From positions 1,568,461 to 1,632,460 of the forward strand of contig NZ_CM002917.1 of NCBI RefSeq assembly GCF_000154705.2: 64,000 bases of DNA. The letters are read 5' to 3'. Origin of the DNA: Hoeflea phototrophica DFL-43 (GTDB lineage: Bacteria > Pseudomonadota > Alphaproteobacteria > Rhizobiales > Rhizobiaceae). Below, one piece after another: positions 34,799 through 44,170 of the stretch. Position 1 is the first letter of the stretch. Each line of letters opens with the position of its first letter. Below the pieces are notes generated by a model. It saw only the letters and a program-made list of their open reading frames with translations. It was not told the DNA's origin and did no database searches. The translations under genes were made by a program, and so were the position numbers.

Positions 34799-36214
34799 AT
34801 GGGTTTGAGCAATGTCGAGGCCGGTTTCCGCAACGAGGCGGGGATCGAAACCGTCATCGGTGTGTTGCGGCAACGGCTCGGGGACCGGCTGCAGACCGGT
34901 GAGGCGTTGCGCGCCCAGCATGCTCACACCACCACCTATATCCCCGGACAGTCGCCCGATGCGGTGGTTTTTCCCGAATCAGCCGATGACGTGAAAATGA
35001 TCGTGCGCGCCTGCGCCGATCATCAGGTCCCGGTCATTCCCTTTGGCGCCGGCTCGTCGCTTGAAGGCCAGGTCAATGCGCCCCATGGCGGGATCTCCAT
35101 CGACATGGCCCGCATGAACCGGGTGCTTCAGGTCAATGCCGAGGATCTCGACTGCACGGTCGAGCCGGGTGTGACCCGCGAGCAGCTCAATTCCGATCTG
35201 CGCGACACCGGACTGTTCTTCCCGATCGATCCCGGCGCCAACGCCTCGATCGGCGGCATGACTGCGACGCGCGCTTCAGGCACCAACGCGGTGCGCTACG
35301 GTACCATGCGCGACAATGTGATAGCCGTGACGGCGGTGACGGCATCGGGCGAAGAAATCCGCACCGCCCGCCGTGCCCGCAAATCCTCTGCCGGATACGA
35401 TCTCACCCGGCTGTTTGTCGGTTCTGAAGGCACGCTCGGCGTGCTCACCTCGGTCACGCTCAGGCTGCAGGGCATCCCCCAGGCGATCTCCGGCGGTGTC
35501 TGCCCGTTCCCAACTGTCGAAGCTGCCTGCAATGCTGTCATCATGACCATCCAGATGGGCATTCCCGTTGCCCGGATCGAACTTCTGGATGCGCTACAGA
35601 TGAAGGCCTGCAATGCTTACTCCGGCTTGTCCTACCCGGAAGGCCCGACGCTGTTTTTGGAGTTTCACGGCACCGATGCCGGGGTTGCCGAACAGGCGGA
35701 ACTGTTCGCCGAGATTGCCGCGGATTGCGGCGGCGGTGAGTTCCAGTGGACCAAGGAAGCTGAACGGCGCACTGAACTGTGGAAGGCCCGCCACAATGCC
35801 TATTGGGCGGCACTGCAACTGCGCCCGGGCGCCAAGGGTATCTCAACCGATGTCTGCGTGCCGATCTCGCGGCTTGCCGAATGCGTGACCGAGACCCAGG
35901 AGGACATAGCGTCCACCGGATTGATCGCGCCGATTGTCGGCCATGCAGGAGATGGCAATTTCCATGTTCTGGTGCTCATGGACACCGAAAATCCGGCCGA
36001 GATTGCAGCCGCCGAGGCCTTTGTCGGGCGGCTCAACGCCCGCGCGCTGGCCATGGACGGCACCTGCACTGGCGAGCACGGAATAGGGCAGGGCAAGCGG
36101 CCGTATCTGTCTCTGGAAATGGGCGAGGGTGTCAGCGTCATGCGGCAGATCAAGCAGGCGCTGGACCCCAAAAACATCATGAATCCGGGCAAGGTGTTTT
36201 CGTTCGACCCGTAA
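34799..36214 (+). CDS. FAD-linked oxidase, D-lactate dehydrogenase (cytochrome) / GlcD type
   Basis: A 471-residue flavoprotein. The FAD-binding PCMH domain (about 45-225) carries VIPFGAGSSLEGQVNAPHGG and DPGANASIGGMTATRASGTNA. The C-terminal cap domain (about 250-470) has the metal/substrate site VGHAGDGNFHV and ends TGEHGIGQGKRPYL...MNPGKVFSFDP. Members oxidise D-lactate, glycolate or 2-hydroxyglutarate and pass electrons to cytochrome c or quinone; the substrate is undecided. ATG 34799 has GGGAG eight bases upstream. Confidence 0.92.
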   Translation: MGLSNVEAGFRNEAGIETVIGVLRQRLGDRLQTGEALRAQHAHTTTYIPGQSPDAVVFPESADDVKMIVRACADHQVPVIPFGAGSSLEGQVNAPHGGISIDMARMNRVLQVNAEDLDCTVEPGVTREQLNSDLRDTGLFFPIDPGANASIGGMTATRASGTNAVRYGTMRDNVIAVTAVTASGEEIRTARRARKSSAGYDLTRLFVGSEGTLGVLTSVTLRLQGIPQAISGGVCPFPTVEAACNAVIMTIQMGIPVARIELLDALQMKACNAYSGLSYPEGPTLFLEFHGTDAGVAEQAELFAEIAADCGGGEFQWTKEAERRTELWKARHNAYWAALQLRPGAKGISTDVCVPISRLAECVTETQEDIASTGLIAPIVGHAGDGNFHVLVLMDTENPAEIAAAEAFVGRLNARALAMDGTCTGEHGIGQGKRPYLSLEMGEGVSVMRQIKQALDPKNIMNPGKVFSFDP

Positions 36215-36308
36215 GCGCCTGCCGCCCGGTCCAGTCACGGCGGCCGTCAAGGTTCGCAATCGTCGGAACCGCCAGATTGGCCGGGGCCGGTCAAAGGAGG
36301 AATGAAAG

Positions 36309-39300
36309 CTGGTCCGCGTCTTTGTCACCGTTGGCGGCCTGTTGGTGCTGGCGCTGTTTTCAGCGCTCATCGCCCCGTATTTCATTGACTGGACGAGCTA
36401 CCGCACGGCTTTTGAGGCCGAGGCGAGCCGCATTGTCGGCCAGCAGGTCAAGGTTCGCGGTGAGGCCGATGCGCGGCTGCTGCCCTTTCCCTCTGTCACC
36501 TTTTCCGATGTTGTCGTAGGCGATGACGGCGAACCGGCAATGACCATCAGCCGGTTTTCAATGGACGCTGAGCTGGCACCCTTTTTGAGCGGTGAGGTGC
36601 GTATCATCGATATGCGCGTCGAAAATCCAGATGTGGCGGTGCGCATTCTCGAAGATGGAAGCCTTGACTGGGCGCTCAAGCGCAAGCCGACGACACCGGG
36701 CGATACGGTGGTGCTTGAAAATGTCACCGTCAACAATGCGAACATCACAATCGTGGACGAGCAGAACGGCCGCACCCACCAGATCCGCGACATCAACGCT
36801 CGGGTCAAGGCTGGCTCGCTGTCAGGCCCCTGGGTGATTGAAGCCGAGGGCGCGATCGCCGGTCAGCGTGGAGGCGTCTCGATCTCCACCGGTCTTGCCC
36901 GCGATGACGGCTCAATCCGGATGCGGATGCGGGTCGCGCCCGATCAGTGGCCTGTGTTTCTGGAAACCGAAGGCGAAGCCCGGATCGCCGACAGCAAGCC
37001 GCTGTATGACGGGTTGTTCAATTTTTCCGCCTTTCCCGATGACAATGGCGCCGGCACCAGTCCAGTCCGGCCGCTGATTGTTGCCAAGGGGGATTTCGCG
37101 GCCACCAATGAACGTCTGTCGATTGAGGAATGGCGCGCTGAAATTGGTCTGTCCGATGATCCCTATATCGTGACCGGGCAGGCCACAATCGACACCGGCC
37201 CGAACCCTGATTTCTTGCTCATCGCCGATGGCCAGCAGATCAACATGGACCGGCTTGGAGCCGATCAGGCTCAAGGCGACACACAGTCTGCCGCCGCGGA
37301 TGCCACGGTCGCCCCGGTGTCGCTTGCGGAGCGGTTCGCCGTCTTCAACGCGCTGATTGACCGCTTGCCGCCGCCACCCCTGCCGGGCCGGATTTCGCTC
37401 AATCTGCCGGCGATCGTTGCGGGCGGCACCACGCTGCGCGAGATCCAGCTGCAGGCCCGTCCCGACGGCGCTGCCTGGCTGATCGACAGTTTCTCCGCAA
37501 ATCTTCCCGGCCGCACCGTGGTCGAGGCGCGTGGCCGGCTTGCTTCCGGCGCCGATGCGAATTTCAACGGATCGCTCACCGTGGCTTCCAACCAGCCCTC
37601 GGGACTGGCCAACTGGCTGGTGGGAGAGGTCGATCCGGTCATCCGGCGTCTGGGTGCGGCAGGCTTTTCTGCAAATGTCAGCCTTTCGGCAGCCCTGCAG
37701 CGCTTTGAAGCGCTGGAGGTCGCCATCGGGCCGGCGCTGCTCAAGGGCCGCCTCGAGCAGCAATTGCCGGCCAATGGCCGTCCGTCGCTCTCTCTCGAGC
37801 TCTCCGGCGACACCTTCGATGTCGAAGCTGCACGCGCGCTCGCGGTTCTGGCTGGCGGTGGAGAGGATCAGGGCGGGCTCTTGACCAACTACAATGTTGC
37901 CGCCCGGATCAACGCCGATACTTTGACCTTGGGTGCCTACAGCGCCTCCGGTGTGGAGACGTCGCTCATCTGGCGCGATGGTGAACTGACCCTGGACCGG
38001 GTGACGTTCGAAGACCTGGCGGGGGCTGCCGGATCTTTTTCAGCCACGCTGACCGGCATCGACGAAACACCCACCGGTGTGATCGAGGGGCAGATCAATG
38101 CGGCCAGCGCAGACGGGCTGTTCCGGCTGGCCGACCGGCTTACTGGCGGCCATTCACTGGTGCGCCGGCTCGGCGCCAACAGCTATGCCTTTGACGCGCT
38201 CGACGCCAATATCAAGCTCGAGTTCGACCCAGGCGCGGGAACTGCCTTGCGTGTGGATGGCACGGCCGGTGGCGGCGGCATTGCAGTCACCGCCACCGGT
38301 TCCGGCCTGATTCCGGGTGGCGCCGGGCCGCGTGCGATCACGCTCAGGCTGGACAATCCCGAACTCTACAGGGTGCTTGAGCAGGCCGGTTTCGCGGTGC
38401 TGCCGCTGGAAGGTGAGGGGCCTGCCCAACTGACCATGAATGCCAGCGCCGAGTCGGGCGACGGCGACCTCAGGATTGACGCTGCCCTTGCGTCCCCGGG
38501 GGTTTCGCTGACGCTGGATGGCAATGGTGCCATTTCCGCGGACGGCCTGGCGACCGGGCTGTTTGACGTGGGTCTTGAGGCTCAGGACATCGAACCATTC
38601 GCCATCCTGTTCTCGCTGCCGCTGCCCCAGGCCGGCGCTGGTTCGGATATGTCGATGACCGCAAGCCTCGGGCTCGATGGTACCACCGTGGTGCTGTCCG
38701 GACTTGAGGGTACGGTGGCGGGCAACACATTTTCCGGGCTGCTCAGTTTCAACCGCGGATCAGACCCGCTTTCGGGCGATGGGCGCCTCAAGGTCGATCA
38801 GGCCGGTCTCGACTGGCTCGGCGAACTTGCCCTGGGCCCGTCGCTCGGTGCCGAATCTGGCGGTTCCGATGGGGCTGCCTGGAGTTCGGTGCCGTTCCTG
38901 CCGCCGTCGGCCACGATGCCGGAGATGCGCATAGCGCTTCAGGCTGGCCGTATCGACCTGGGGCGTGCTGGCATTGCCACGGATTTCAGCGCGGAGCTGA
39001 ACACCGGGAATGGCGCCGTCGCGCTGCTGGGTGTTGATGGCCGTTGGTTCGGCGGGCGTCTGGGTGGTGACATGACGCTGACCAATTCAGACGGCACTGC
39101 GTTTCTGCTGGGCCGGGTCCGGGTCAGTGGGGCCGATCTTTCCGCGCTGGACCGGGCAATTCACGGCAAGGCGGCACTGGGCGGAACGTTCGATGCGGAC
39201 GTCAGCCTCGAAGGCACCGGCAGCTCGATCCGTGATCTGGTCGCCTCGCTTGCGGGCGGTGGTGAGTTTGTGATCAGCGATCTCGTTGTCGAAGGCATCG

Positions 39301-40187
39301 ATCCGGGGGCATTCCCGCGCATAACGGGAGCTGCGGACCGGGAAGGGTTCGAGATCGACACCAGCACGGTCAGCACCATGGTCGCGGGTTTCATGACCGG
39401 TGGAGAGGTCCGTGCCGAAACACTCAAATTGCCCTTTACTCTGACCGGCGGTGTGATGCGCTTTTCCAATACCGAATTCACCGATGGCGACGCCACGCTC
39501 TCTGGTGATGCGCGTGTGGATCTGCTTGGTCTGCGTCTGCAATCGGACTGGCGCCTGGCCTTTGAGCCGGGTGTTGAGGCGATTGCCGGCGGCGATCCGT
39601 CCGTAGTGCTGGGCGTCAACGGGTTGCTGGTTGATCCCGCGCTCTCAATCGATGCGGCGCAAATGAGCACCTATCTTTCGATGCGCGCCTTTGAGCGGGA
39701 GCGCCGTGAGGTCGAGTTGCTGCAGGCGGGGGTCGTCGAAAAGCAGCGCCTGCGCCGCGAAGTTGCGCTGTTGAATGAACGCCAGGCGCAGCGTTTGGCC
39801 GCCGAAGAAGCGGCGCGGCTTGCCGCTGAGGAGGCCGAACGGCTTGCTGCGGAGGAAGCCGCGCGGCTGGCCGCCGAGGTGTCGGAAATGCTCGCGGCGG
39901 AAGAAGCCCGCAGGGCCAGCGAAGCCGCTGCGGCGGCTGAAGAGGCAGCGATCCGGGCCGCGGAAGAAGCCGCAATCGAAGGGACTCAAGAGGAGAGCGG
40001 TGATCCGCCTTTGATCGAACGCCGGCCTTTGCCCGCCCCCTCAGCCGGAGCCGCGCCTGACCCCTTGCCCGAGCCGCCGTCCGCGCTCGCCAATGAGCCG
40101 GCTCCAAGCAGCTTGCCGCAACTGCGCTTTGAAAACCTGCCCGGTGTTGGCGATCCGATCCGCAGCCTGATCGCGCCGGACGGCTGA
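36309..40187 (+). CDS. AsmA-family envelope protein, start codon anomalous
   Basis: A large protein (about 1292 residues). It has one N-terminal helix (VRVFVTVGGLLVLALFSALI), an AsmA N-terminal domain (APYFIDWTSYRTAFEAEASRIVGQQV), a long repetitive beta-rich middle and AsmA_2-like C-terminal part. An Ala/Glu coiled coil built from LAAEEAARLAAEEAERL follows (about 1140-1220), then a Pro-rich tail. AsmA/TamB-like proteins move lipids between membranes. No ATG, GTG or TTG opens the frame before the helix. GGAGG (36296-36300) points to CTG 36309, and an in-frame TGA lies one codon earlier. A one-base change in AAA (36305-36307) would instead give an ATG start. Confidence 0.9.
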   Translation: MVRVFVTVGGLLVLALFSALIAPYFIDWTSYRTAFEAEASRIVGQQVKVRGEADARLLPFPSVTFSDVVVGDDGEPAMTISRFSMDAELAPFLSGEVRIIDMRVENPDVAVRILEDGSLDWALKRKPTTPGDTVVLENVTVNNANITIVDEQNGRTHQIRDINARVKAGSLSGPWVIEAEGAIAGQRGGVSISTGLARDDGSIRMRMRVAPDQWPVFLETEGEARIADSKPLYDGLFNFSAFPDDNGAGTSPVRPLIVAKGDFAATNERLSIEEWRAEIGLSDDPYIVTGQATIDTGPNPDFLLIADGQQINMDRLGADQAQGDTQSAAADATVAPVSLAERFAVFNALIDRLPPPPLPGRISLNLPAIVAGGTTLREIQLQARPDGAAWLIDSFSANLPGRTVVEARGRLASGADANFNGSLTVASNQPSGLANWLVGEVDPVIRRLGAAGFSANVSLSAALQRFEALEVAIGPALLKGRLEQQLPANGRPSLSLELSGDTFDVEAARALAVLAGGGEDQGGLLTNYNVAARINADTLTLGAYSASGVETSLIWRDGELTLDRVTFEDLAGAAGSFSATLTGIDETPTGVIEGQINAASADGLFRLADRLTGGHSLVRRLGANSYAFDALDANIKLEFDPGAGTALRVDGTAGGGGIAVTATGSGLIPGGAGPRAITLRLDNPELYRVLEQAGFAVLPLEGEGPAQLTMNASAESGDGDLRIDAALASPGVSLTLDGNGAISADGLATGLFDVGLEAQDIEPFAILFSLPLPQAGAGSDMSMTASLGLDGTTVVLSGLEGTVAGNTFSGLLSFNRGSDPLSGDGRLKVDQAGLDWLGELALGPSLGAESGGSDGAAWSSVPFLPPSATMPEMRIALQAGRIDLGRAGIATDFSAELNTGNGAVALLGVDGRWFGGRLGGDMTLTNSDGTAFLLGRVRVSGADLSALDRAIHGKAALGGTFDADVSLEGTGSSIRDLVASLAGGGEFVISDLVVEGIDPGAFPRITGAADREGFEIDTSTVSTMVAGFMTGGEVRAETLKLPFTLTGGVMRFSNTEFTDGDATLSGDARVDLLGLRLQSDWRLAFEPGVEAIAGGDPSVVLGVNGLLVDPALSIDAAQMSTYLSMRAFERERREVELLQAGVVEKQRLRREVALLNERQAQRLAAEEAARLAAEEAERLAAEEAARLAAEVSEMLAAEEARRASEAAAAAEEAAIRAAEEAAIEGTQEESGDPPLIERRPLPAPSAGAAPDPLPEPPSALANEPAPSSLPQLRFENLPGVGDPIRSLIAPDG

Positions 40188-40246
40188 TTTCCCGTTTTCA
40201 GCCGGGTGCGCTTTTGGTTTCAGCATCTGCCTGACTGCATGCCCGC

Positions 40247-40510
40247 TCAGCCGTTGCTGCTCTTGCGATCATTTGCCGAGGCGAGCGCCCAATCAAGCAC
40301 AGCCACACGGATAGCCGAGGACAGATTGCCGGGGGTCTCCTGGGCGCTGTCGATTTCGGCAATCAACGCGGCAACGGCAAGGCCGCGCTCATCGGCCATC
40401 TGCCGGAGCGCCGCCATGAAGGCGTTTTCTAGGGTGATGCTGGTGCGGTGGCCGCGAATGCTCACCGAGTGCTTGCGCATGGTTGCCGGTTTGTCTGCCG
40501 GGCGCATCAT
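40247..40510 (-). CDS. Ribbon-helix-helix domain protein
   Basis: An 87-residue protein. MRKHSVSIRGHRTSITLENAFMAAL (from residue 11) is a ribbon-helix-helix pattern, one beta strand followed by two helices, found in rhizobial RHH_4 proteins of unknown target. Its start overlaps the stop of the DUF4169 gene (TGA then ATG two bases on), so it is translationally coupled to that gene. It is the third gene of the sspB operon. Confidence 0.82.
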   Translation of the reverse strand: MMRPADKPATMRKHSVSIRGHRTSITLENAFMAALRQMADERGLAVAALIAEIDSAQETPGNLSSAIRVAVLDWALASANDRKSSNG

Positions 40511-40705
40511 TCAGCGTTTCGGGGTGTCAGGCTCGCGGCGCGAAGCGTCATGGTCGCGTGCGGCCTTGTCGTTCTTGGCCCGTGCCAGATCGCGCTCGGC
40601 CTTGGTGCGGCCATGCTCGAAGCGGTTGCGTTCGGCTGTGGCTTCCTTGGTTGCGCGGTCGCGGTGTTTGCGCGCCATCCTGAGATTGACCACATCACCG
40701 CTCAT
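40511..40705 (-). CDS. DUF4169 family protein
   Basis: A 64-residue, highly basic protein beginning MSGDVVNLRMARKHRDRATK. It is a single charged helix with the VNLRxARKxxxR motif that defines DUF4169, almost confined to Rhizobiales. Function unknown. It lies 12 bp after sspB and abuts the RHH gene, giving a three-gene operon. Confidence 0.88.
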   Translation of the reverse strand: MSGDVVNLRMARKHRDRATKEATAERNRFEHGRTKAERDLARAKNDKAARDHDASRREPDTPKR

Positions 40706-40717
40706 GCCGCGTGACCG

Positions 40718-41281
40718 TCAGTTTTTCTTGCGGAAGGAGTCGAGCGACACCACGTCGGCGCCGGGCTTCTTGTCGCCGTCCTCGCCTTCGTCGCCAGTCT
40801 CTGCATCCTCACCGGTGGCCGCGTCATCCTTGGCGGACGGCTCGACCAGCCGCTCGATGGTGCTCGCCAGTTCGTTGCGCTCGTCACCATCCTGGTCGCC
40901 GCCATCATTGGCTGCGTCTTCAAGAACGGTGTCGAACTCAAGCTCGAAATTGACCGAAGGGTCATAAAAACCGCGAATGGCGGAAAACGGCACCACAAGT
41001 TTTTCCGGCTTGTCGGAAAAAGACAGGCCGATTTCGAATTGCGATTCGCTGATTTTCAGATCCCAGAACTGGTGCTGAACGACAATCGTCATCTGCTCCG
41101 GATAACGCTCCTTGAGCTGGGTCGAAATCCGTACGCCGGGCGCTTCGGTCAGAAACGTGATGAAGAAATGATGGTCGCCGGGCAGGTAACCGGTCGCCGC
41201 GACCTCGGACAGAACCTTGCGGATAACGCCGCGCAGTGCGTCCTGGGCAAGAATGTCGTATCGGATATGGTCTTGCGGCAT
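40718..41281 (-). CDS. sspB: SspB-family ClpXP adaptor (alpha type)
   Basis: A 187-residue protein. The first 125 residues are the SspB peptide-binding fold (MPQDHIRYDILAQDALRGVI, then HHFFITFLTEAPGVRI and FWDLKISESQFEIGLSF). A long acidic linker rich in Asp and Glu follows, ending in ADVVSLDSFRKKN, the ClpX-binding tail. SspB captures ssrA-tagged proteins and hands them to ClpXP. The start at 41281 (MPQDH) matches family length. The tmRNA gene that produces those tags lies just upstream on the same strand. Confidence 0.93.
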   Translation of the reverse strand: MPQDHIRYDILAQDALRGVIRKVLSEVAATGYLPGDHHFFITFLTEAPGVRISTQLKERYPEQMTIVVQHQFWDLKISESQFEIGLSFSDKPEKLVVPFSAIRGFYDPSVNFELEFDTVLEDAANDGGDQDGDERNELASTIERLVEPSAKDDAATGEDAETGDEGEDGDKKPGADVVSLDSFRKKN

Positions 41282-41474
41282 CAGCGCTTTCTTTCCTGTA
41301 ACATTGCCCGCGCGGGGCGTCTGTCTGTTCAAAGGCCGAAGTTCCGGTTCCGGCCATCAATCCTGTAAGGCAACCCCTGCCGGAGCCTGCGAGTCAACCT
41401 GATCCTTTATAAGCGCAAACAGGGCGTTCCGGAAAGCCGCGCACATGAAGATCGGTATGCACCAACAAAAAGGA

Positions 41475-41810
41475 AGTGGAGGTTTCTGTTGCCAGGTACC
41501 TCCGAACCCCGCCTAGAAGTGCGACCCTCTAGGACTTAATTTGAAGTGTCACACCGCCATTAGGCAGCGAGACGAGCTTCCGCATAGTTGTCGTTTGCAA
41601 CTAAAAGTTTAGCCCGATAACGGTGGTACAATGCCGAACAAAAAGTCGCTCTTTACACCCTCGTCGATCCTGTTTCGCCCCCATCATCATCCGGCCGCTG
41701 GCCGCTTGGCGTGATCGCCGGATCATGGTGGAGGCGCCGGGTACCGCCCCCGGGTCCGAATGGTTTATTGCAACGCTCATTTATTGTCATAGCTGCTTGC
41801 GCAGCACCTC
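41475..41810 (-). ncRNA. ssrA: Permuted two-piece transfer-messenger RNA
   Basis: Read on the minus strand, the acceptor piece ends GGTACCCGGCGCCTCCACCA, with the CCA at 41728-41726. An intervening stretch (41725-41683) follows, and then the coding piece begins GGGGGCGAAACAGGATCGAC at 41682. The tag frame runs from GCA 41598 to TAA 41560 and reads ANDNYAEARLAA-stop. Acceptor-before-coding order is the permuted arrangement of alphaproteobacteria (alpha-tmRNA). The coding piece ends near a hairpin with arms GGAGGT and ACCTCC (41503-41478) followed by TTTTT, which may be both structure and terminator. The outer ends, especially 41810, are estimates. Confidence 0.93.
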
Positions 41811-41958
41811 CTATATAGGTGCACGCAAACCTTTTGAAAAGGTCCGCTGCACGTGCAGCGCTATTGACACCGGCAATGCGCATGCCAAACATGCGGATAT
41901 TGTATTTTAGCAGGAAAGCAGCGTTGAGCGCGCCGGCTTTCAAAAAAGGGGAAGAGAC

Positions 41959-42267
41959 ATGACCGACTACGCAGCCGATGTGAAGAAATATGATGCCGGC
42001 GCATCCGACGAAACCATCGGCAAGATTGTCAAGCATCTCGGTATTGCGCTGAGAAGCCGCGACGCTTCCATGGTTGCCTGTTCAGACCCGTCAGAACTGG
42101 CGCGCGTTTCTGAAAAATGGTGCGGCAAGAAACTTGGTGTCACTGGCGCTGCCGCCGATGACGCCGTTGCCAAGGTCTGCGAGATGATGAAGGCCGACAA
42201 TTCCAAGGCCCGAGTTACCTTCTACTACCTGGTTGCCAAGGAACTGGGCAAGCTCGGCGACCTCTAG
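41959..42267 (+). CDS. DUF2853 family protein
   Basis: A 102-residue, mostly helical protein beginning MTDYAADVKKYDAGASDETI and ending VTFYYLVAKELGKLGDL, the DUF2853 pattern. The function is unknown although some have structures. GGGAAGAGAC precedes the ATG. It diverges from the tmRNA gene and is followed by its own terminator. Confidence 0.9.
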   Translation: MTDYAADVKKYDAGASDETIGKIVKHLGIALRSRDASMVACSDPSELARVSEKWCGKKLGVTGAAADDAVAKVCEMMKADNSKARVTFYYLVAKELGKLGDL

Positions 42268-42284
42268 TCGTTGAACACCTGATC

Positions 42285-42323
42285 AAGCCCCGCTCCGGTT
42301 TGAAACGCCGGGGCGGGGCTTTT
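42285..42323 (+). terminator. Rho-independent terminator of the DUF2853 gene
   Basis: AAGCCCCGCTCCGG pairs with CCGGGGCGGGGCTT around a short loop, allowing one bulged or wobble pair, and the second arm runs into TTTT. It lies 18 bp after the stop codon. Confidence 0.88.
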
Positions 42324-42482
42324 GCATTCGGCACCGAAATCGGCCGGATGTCCGAATGGCTGTTTCAACAGGCCTGAGCGCCTTCGACCGCTAGCCAAAC
42401 CGTGGAACATCAAGGGTTGCCGGTTCCCGTGCGCCGACAGGTGCTCTAACAATGATGTTTGGCGAATCATCAAGCGGTACCC

Positions 42483-43277
42483 ATGCAGCAATATCACGAC
42501 CTTCTGCGCCTGGTTCTCGACCAGGGCTTTGACCGGGATGACCGGACCGGCACTGGAACCTTAAGCGTGTTCGGTCACCAGATGCGGTTTGACCTCGCAG
42601 CGGGATTCCCCGCGCTGACAACGAAGAAGCTACATCTTCGCTCGATCATCCATGAGCTTCTGTGGTTCCTGAAGGGCGACACCAACATCGCCTATCTCAA
42701 GGCCAATGGCATCTCGATCTGGGATGAGTGGGCCGATGAGAATGGCGATCTGGGCCCGGTCTATGGGGCGCAGTGGCGCTCCTGGCCGGCGCCGGATGGC
42801 ACCACGATAGACCAAATCGCAAATGTTGTGCGCCAGATCGAGACCAATCCGTCCTCGCGCCGGCATATCGTTTCCGCCTGGAACCCGGCCGAGGTCGACG
42901 AGATGGCGCTGCCGCCCTGCCATTGCCTGTTCCAGTTCTATGTCGCCGACGGCAAGCTCTCCTGCCAACTCTACCAGCGCTCGGCCGACATCTTCCTGGG
43001 CGTGCCCTTCAACATCGCGTCTTATGCACTTCTGACCATGATGGTGGCGCAGGTCACAGGCCTCAAACCGGGTGATTTTGTCCACACTCTGGGGGACGCG
43101 CATCTCTATAAGAACCACTTCGATCAGGCGCATCTCCAGCTCTCACGGGAGTCCCGGACCTTGCCGGTGATGCGCATCAATCCCGAAATCACCGATCTCT
43201 TCGCCTTCACCTACGACGATTTCAAACTCGAGGGCTACGACCCGCATCCGGCAATTTCCGCGCCGATTGCGGTGTGA
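42483..43277 (+). CDS. thyA: Thymidylate synthase
   Basis: A 264-residue protein, exactly the E. coli length, making dTMP from dUMP with methylene-tetrahydrofolate. The catalytic Cys146 lies in [12 protein letters not shown], and [10 protein letters not shown] and the C-terminal [10 protein letters not shown] are intact. The start at 42483 (MQQYHDLL) is chosen on family length. Its stop overlaps the GTG of mazG by four bases, and folA follows, so thymidylate synthesis, nucleotide cleansing and dihydrofolate recycling are linked. Confidence 0.97.
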   Translation: MQQYHDLLRLVLDQGFDRDDRTGTGTLSVFGHQMRFDLAAGFPALTTKKLHLRSIIHELLWFLKGDTNIAYLKANGISIWDEWADENGDLGPVYGAQWRSWPAPDGTTIDQIANVVRQIETNPSSRRHIVSAWNPAEVDEMALPPCHCLFQFYVADGKLSCQLYQRSADIFLGVPFNIASYALLTMMVAQVTGLKPGDFVHTLGDAHLYKNHFDQAHLQLSRESRTLPVMRINPEITDLFAFTYDDFKLEGYDPHPAISAPIAV

Positions 43278-43615
43278 CCGTGGAGTTGCACGAGATCCAG
43301 CAGGAGGTGGAAGCCGTTTCACGGATCTACGCAAAAAACTGCAATGTGCGCCGCGACGACGACTGGTACTTTCTCAAGATGCAGGAAGAGACCGGGGAAC
43401 TGCTTCAGGCATGGCTCCGTTTGACCGGGCGCGGGCGTCAGAAGGGTGACCCCGAAGCTCAAATCCGGCAGCAGCTTGAGGATGAACTCGCAGACTGCAT
43501 GGCCCAGGTCTTTTTGATCGCCGAGCGCTTTGACATCGACGTGGAGAAGGCCATTGGGCGGAAGTGGTTCAAGTATCTGCCCGAGCGCAAGCATGCCGGA
43601 AATGCCGATGAATAG
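43274..43615 (+). CDS. MazG-like nucleotide pyrophosphohydrolase
   Basis: A 113-residue single MazG-like domain. The metal ligands EETGEL (helix 1) and [11 protein letters not shown] (helix 2) match the ExxE...ExxD motif of the all-alpha NTP pyrophosphatases. These enzymes hydrolyse aberrant or excess nucleoside triphosphates, dUTP among them. GTG 43274 overlaps the thyA stop (GTGA). Its own stop lies inside the folA start region, so all three genes are translationally coupled. Between thyA and folA, a dUTP- or dCTP-type substrate would make sense, but this is inference. Confidence 0.87.
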   Translation: MTVELHEIQQEVEAVSRIYAKNCNVRRDDDWYFLKMQEETGELLQAWLRLTGRGRQKGDPEAQIRQQLEDELADCMAQVFLIAERFDIDVEKAIGRKWFKYLPERKHAGNADE

Positions 43616-44123
43616 ACCGAAGATCCAGATTGTTGTGGCCCGTGCCGAAAATGGCGTCATCGGCCGCGATGGCGACATGCCTTGGCGGCTGCCATCCGAT
43701 CTCAAGCACTTCAAGGCAGCGACCCTCGACGCACCGGTGATCATGGGCCGAAAGACCTTTCAGTCGATTGGCCGTCCGCTGCCGGGGCGCGCCAATATCG
43801 TCGTCTCACGTTCAGGTTTTGAGGCTGAAGGGGTCGAGGTGTTCGCAACCCTTGAAGCCGCGATTGCCCGGGCATGCGACATTGTCGCGCAGACAGGCGC
43901 TCAAAAGATTTCGGTGATCGGCGGAGGCGAGATATACCGCCAGGCAATGGAGGTCGCCGACGAGCTGCTGATCACCGAGGTTCAGGCTGATATCGACGGC
44001 GACACCGTGTTTCCGGCACCCGATTCGCGGGTCTGGGAGCAGGTCAGCCTTTCCGGCCCGGTGCGCGCGGAAAAGGACAGCCATTCTGTCCGTTTCGGGA
44101 ATTGGCAGCGCCGGAAGCGATAA
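43608..44123 (+). CDS. folA: Dihydrofolate reductase
   Basis: A 171-residue protein of normal length that regenerates tetrahydrofolate consumed by ThyA. Motifs are the NADPH/folate N-terminal IVVARAENGVIGRDGDMPWRLPSDLKHF, MGRKTFQSIGRPLPGR, and SVIGGGEIYRQAM. ATG 43608, with GGAA six bases upstream, overlaps the mazG stop; ATG 43593 and 43602 are less likely. Confidence 0.95.
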   Translation: MNRPKIQIVVARAENGVIGRDGDMPWRLPSDLKHFKAATLDAPVIMGRKTFQSIGRPLPGRANIVVSRSGFEAEGVEVFATLEAAIARACDIVAQTGAQKISVIGGGEIYRQAMEVADELLITEVQADIDGDTVFPAPDSRVWEQVSLSGPVRAEKDSHSVRFGNWQRRKR

Positions 44124-44170
44124 ATCGACCGGATTAGTCCCTAATCGACCGGCGAACACAGCTTGTCGCG

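Noticed and set aside
41726..41760. Possible tRNA (T-arm-like GGGTCCGAA and CCA end)
   Set aside because: The CCA and acceptor stem belong to the permuted tmRNA; there is no anticodon arm.
41623..42036. Small frames over the tmRNA on both strands
   Set aside because: They overlap the structured, highly conserved ssrA sequence and have no ribosome sites.
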